From contig DAVH01000006.1 in NCBI GenBank assembly GCA_002508545.1, positions 21,262 through 36,965 of the forward strand: a stretch of 15,704 nucleotides of DNA, given 5' to 3'. The translations under genes were made by a program, and so were the position numbers. Positions 13,929 through 15,704 of this stretch are shown piece after piece. The notes beneath the pieces were generated by a model that saw nothing but the letters and a program-made list of their open reading frames with translations, did not search any database and was not told the DNA's origin. The stretch comes from Methanomassiliicoccus sp. UBA6. GTDB taxonomy: Archaea > Thermoplasmatota > Thermoplasmata > Methanomassiliicoccales > Methanomassiliicoccaceae. Numbering within the stretch: the first letter of the stretch is position 1; the number at the start of each line of letters is the position of its first letter.

Positions 13929-14120
13929 ATGTCTAGCGGGCGGAAGTTCACCAATACTGAACTTGGCATGACCTACGGTCTGATGATAGGGGCAGCATTC
14001 GTCAGCATGGCCTTCGCCCTGACAAACGACCCCATCTACTTCTCGTATCTTGGCTTAGGCCTGGTCCTCGGCCTGGTCATCGGCTCATATCTGGATTCCA
14101 AGGAAAAGGAGGCCCATTAG
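13929..14120 (+). CDS. Small two-helix membrane protein, unknown function
   Basis: This 63-residue protein has a short basic N-terminus (MSSGRKFTNTELG), two hydrophobic segments at about residues 14-31 (YGLMIGAAFVSMAFALT) and 37-55 (YFSYLGLGLVLGLVIGSYL), and a charged C-terminus (DSKEKEAH). The second helix has Gly every second to fourth residue, which allows close helix packing. A longer reading from 13863 is rejected because the TATA box lies inside it. The family is not recognised; small proteins of this build are common in archaea as membrane-anchored accessory subunits. The gene is convergent with the glycosyltransferase gene. Confidence 0.7.
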   Translation: MSSGRKFTNTELGMTYGLMIGAAFVSMAFALTNDPIYFSYLGLGLVLGLVIGSYLDSKEKEAH

Positions 14121-14159
14121 GGCGGCCGCTCTCAGCCTCGTAGAAGCCGAGGCGTGCGA

Positions 14160-14843
14160 TCATCGATAGTATCTCTCGTATATCCTCTCTGGCTCCCAGC
14201 CGATGAGGTACCAGAAGTGGCACATCAGGATAAGATACGTCTGGCCCAACACGCCGTTGCGCCGGAACGCTTCCCCGCTCGTGATCACCTTCTTGGGGGA
14301 GACCACCACCCTCCCCCGCGCCCTCATCTGCCGACAAAGCCGCACGTCCTCGAAGATGGGTACGTCCATGCTGCCGATGCACTCCTCGAGCACCTTCGAC
14401 CTCACGAAGAGCGCCCGGTCGCCCCATAGGTGGCCGGTGAGGCCTCCCCAAGCGTCAGAAAGGAGGATGAGGACCTTCATGGCGGACGCCCCGTCATCGA
14501 ATGACAGGGAGAACGCTCCCCCTGCCACCTTGTCATCGCTCAGGATGTCCCTGACCTCCTGAGCCCATCCGTCCGGCAGGACGGTGTCGGAGTGGAGGAA
14601 AAGGACGACGTCACCCGTGGCGTGAACCGCTCCCTCGACCATCGCGTATCCCCTCCCCCGCCTAGCGGAGCGGACGATGACCTCCCCGGGGCGGGGGGAC
14701 AGCTCCGACATGGCCGCTTCGCCGTTCAGCACGATGATGAGCTCGATCCCCGGCCTGCTCCCTAGTTCGTCCCTAATGCGCTCGAGCTGCCCGCCGGGCC
14801 GGTGCACCGGGACCACCACCGAGATCGTTCCCGGGGACGGCAT
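14160..14843 (-). CDS. Family 2 glycosyltransferase, rSAM/selenodomain-associated (TIGR04283 type)
   Basis: The protein has 227 residues and a GT-A fold. The N-terminal strand is TISVVVPVHRPG, followed by the nucleotide-binding region ELIIVLNGE, RGRGYAMVEGA and the acidic metal motif VLFLHSDTVLPDGW. It continues with GGAFSLSFDD, LWGDRALFVRSKVLE, and the FEDVRLCRQMRARGRVVVSP block in which ED is the likely catalytic acid. The C-terminus has a hydrophobic stretch near YLILMCHFWYLIGW, possibly membrane-associated. This order matches the TIGR04283 transferase family, normally encoded beside a TIGR04282 transferase and an ArsS-like radical SAM protein, and both lie immediately upstream here. The ATG follows the stop of the upstream gene with no intervening base. 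The sugar donor and acceptor are unknown; a role in making an arsenic- or other metalloid-containing glycoside is inferred from context. Confidence 0.85.
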   Translation of the reverse strand: MPSPGTISVVVPVHRPGGQLERIRDELGSRPGIELIIVLNGEAAMSELSPRPGEVIVRSARRGRGYAMVEGAVHATGDVVLFLHSDTVLPDGWAQEVRDILSDDKVAGGAFSLSFDDGASAMKVLILLSDAWGGLTGHLWGDRALFVRSKVLEECIGSMDVPIFEDVRLCRQMRARGRVVVSPKKVITSGEAFRRNGVLGQTYLILMCHFWYLIGWEPERIYERYYR

Positions 14844-15500
14844 CTACCTTCTCACCAGGCCCATGGCGGCCATGACGCTCACGGTCCTCGATGAGCGGAA
14901 GGCAGGGTTCCTGCAGCGCCCGGCCAGCGCCTCCAGGTCGTTCGCGGTGTCCACGTCCGGCCAAGGAGGCAGGAGGTGAACGGCCAGGCCCTCGAGCCTC
15001 GACATGGTGTCAGAGAACGCCCTCTCTGTGCTCCAGGCGATGCCCTTGAACGCCTCCTTGCGGAACGCGTCCCGGCGGAAGCCGATGATATAGTAACCGC
15101 CGTCGGGCGAGGGGCCGATCACCGCGTCGCTCTCCTGCAGCGACGCGTCCGCCTCCCTGAGCACGGCCGGATCGATGTCCGGAACGTCACTGGCCAGCAC
15201 CATGGCCCTGTCCTCGCCCCGTGAGAAGGCGTCGATGAAGGTGTTCATCAGCCTCTCGGGGTGGTCCCTTCCCCTCTGGGGGTAATAGCTCAGGGACGAC
15301 CCCAGCCACTCCCTGATGGGGCCGAGCGCCCCGGGCGGGAAGAAGGAGATGGCGTGCTGCAAGCCCGATGCCCTCAGCACTGACAGCTCGTCCAGGACGA
15401 AGCTGCGGTAAAGTTCCACCGCCATCTCGTCCCCCAGGTCGAGGGCGAGTCGGGACTTGACCTCGCCCGCCTGAGGATGCTTGAGCAGCAGGATGGCCAT
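14844..15500 (-). CDS. Transferase of the TIGR04282/DUF2064 family, rSAM/selenodomain-associated
   Basis: This 218-residue protein resembles nucleotidyltransferase/glycosyltransferase-A folds. Recognisable pieces are the N-terminal MAILLLKHPQAGEVKSRLA (the usual K-P..G.VK(T/S)RL motif), VLASDVPDIDPAVLREA (the family's G-S-D-x-P equivalent) and AVIGPSPDGGYYIIGFRR, the hallmark GP..DGGYY stretch. PDVDTANDLEAL closes the fold. The start is set at the ATG at 15500, 19 bases after the stop of the radical SAM gene; an ATG at 15584 would overlap that gene's cysteine-rich end and add residues unlike the family. The protein is expected to act with the adjacent glycosyltransferase and ArsS-like protein. 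The last codon is followed directly by the start of the glycosyltransferase. Confidence 0.85.
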   Translation of the reverse strand: MAILLLKHPQAGEVKSRLALDLGDEMAVELYRSFVLDELSVLRASGLQHAISFFPPGALGPIREWLGSSLSYYPQRGRDHPERLMNTFIDAFSRGEDRAMVLASDVPDIDPAVLREADASLQESDAVIGPSPDGGYYIIGFRRDAFRKEAFKGIAWSTERAFSDTMSRLEGLAVHLLPPWPDVDTANDLEALAGRCRNPAFRSSRTVSVMAAMGLVRR

Positions 15501-15519
15501 GGAACGACCCACGGAGCCC

Positions 15520-15704
15520 TCACCCGTCCAGCGCGCCGCCGCATGACGAGCCTTGCCCCGCGGTGCATCCGAAGCAGTGTTCACCGGTGACGATCTGCCT
15601 TTGCGCCAGGGCCTCCAGGTCGAGATCGCCTATGCGCCCTTTGCCCTCCGACCTCAGCCCCATGGCCAGGTTGAAGTCGCAATCGTATACTCCTCCGTCC
15701 CAGC
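15520..15704 (-). CDS. ArsS-like radical SAM/Cys-rich domain protein, C-terminal end (partial)
   Basis: Only the last 61 codons are inside the window, reading in from the right edge to TGA at 15520-15522. The peptide shows WDGGVYDCDFNLAMGL, then RIGDLDLEAL, then TGEHCFGCTAGQGSSCGGAL. The DCDFN motif and the HCFGCTAG.GSSC cysteine cluster are the C-terminal 'selenodomain' of the TIGR04167/ArsS family, in which a cysteine may be replaced by selenocysteine in some species; here the visible positions are Cys. ArsS enzymes convert methylated arsenic to arsenosugar precursors by radical SAM chemistry. The radical SAM CxxxCxxC motif lies outside the window, so the call rests on the C-terminal motif and on the two partner genes downstream. 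Confidence 0.85.
   Translation of the reverse strand, partial: WDGGVYDCDFNLAMGLRSEGKGRIGDLDLEALAQRQIVTGEHCFGCTAGQGSSCGGALDG

Overview
The window reads as chromosomal DNA of a GC-rich euryarchaeon, most likely a Methanomassiliicoccales/Thermoplasmata-type organism. The evidence is an archaeal-type valyl-tRNA synthetase, BRE/TATA promoters placed so that several transcripts are leaderless or nearly so, a TATA-binding-protein (TBP) relative, and T-rich terminators. The lineage is inferred from style and gene content, not from a marker phylogeny.

Layout. Positions 1-3892 are core: the 3' part of a four-CBS-domain gene, then valS. A tRNA-Gly(GCC) gene lies at 3969-4041. The last 21 bases of that tRNA plus two more (4021-4043) recur exactly at 11991-12013. 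The roughly 8 kb between the copies is best read as an integrated element that entered at the tRNA 3' end and restored the tRNA. From left to right it holds: a tyrosine-recombinase remnant on the minus strand (4128-4391, one internal TGA, no N-terminal part); a decayed plus-strand remnant that may come from a phage small terminase; an intact type I restriction-modification operon hsdR-hsdM-hsdS read leftward (10211 to 4746); a full-length but twice-nonsense-mutated TBP paralogue (10796-10263, minus); a six-helix membrane protein of unknown function read rightward (10947-11846); and a 36-codon ORF beside the right att copy.

Right of the element, from 12014, are a TPMT-like methyltransferase (minus), a KGG-motif stress-type protein with five 20-residue tandem repeats (plus), a possible small transcript with an archaeal promoter, and a leaderless two-helix membrane protein. 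A leftward operon follows: the C-terminal end of an ArsS-like radical SAM protein (entering at the window edge), a TIGR04282-type transferase and a TIGR04283-type family 2 glycosyltransferase. This is the known radical SAM/selenodomain gene neighbourhood.

How it fits together. The element looks immobilised because its integrase is broken, while the restriction-modification genes remain open and tightly coupled by overlapping stops and starts. The strongest unusual points are the tRNA-Gly island with exact att copies, the element-borne TBP paralogue with one TAG and one TGA in an otherwise open frame, and the departure of ValRS from the KMSKS signature (PMHSS). No CRISPR array, rRNA gene or intact transposase is visible.
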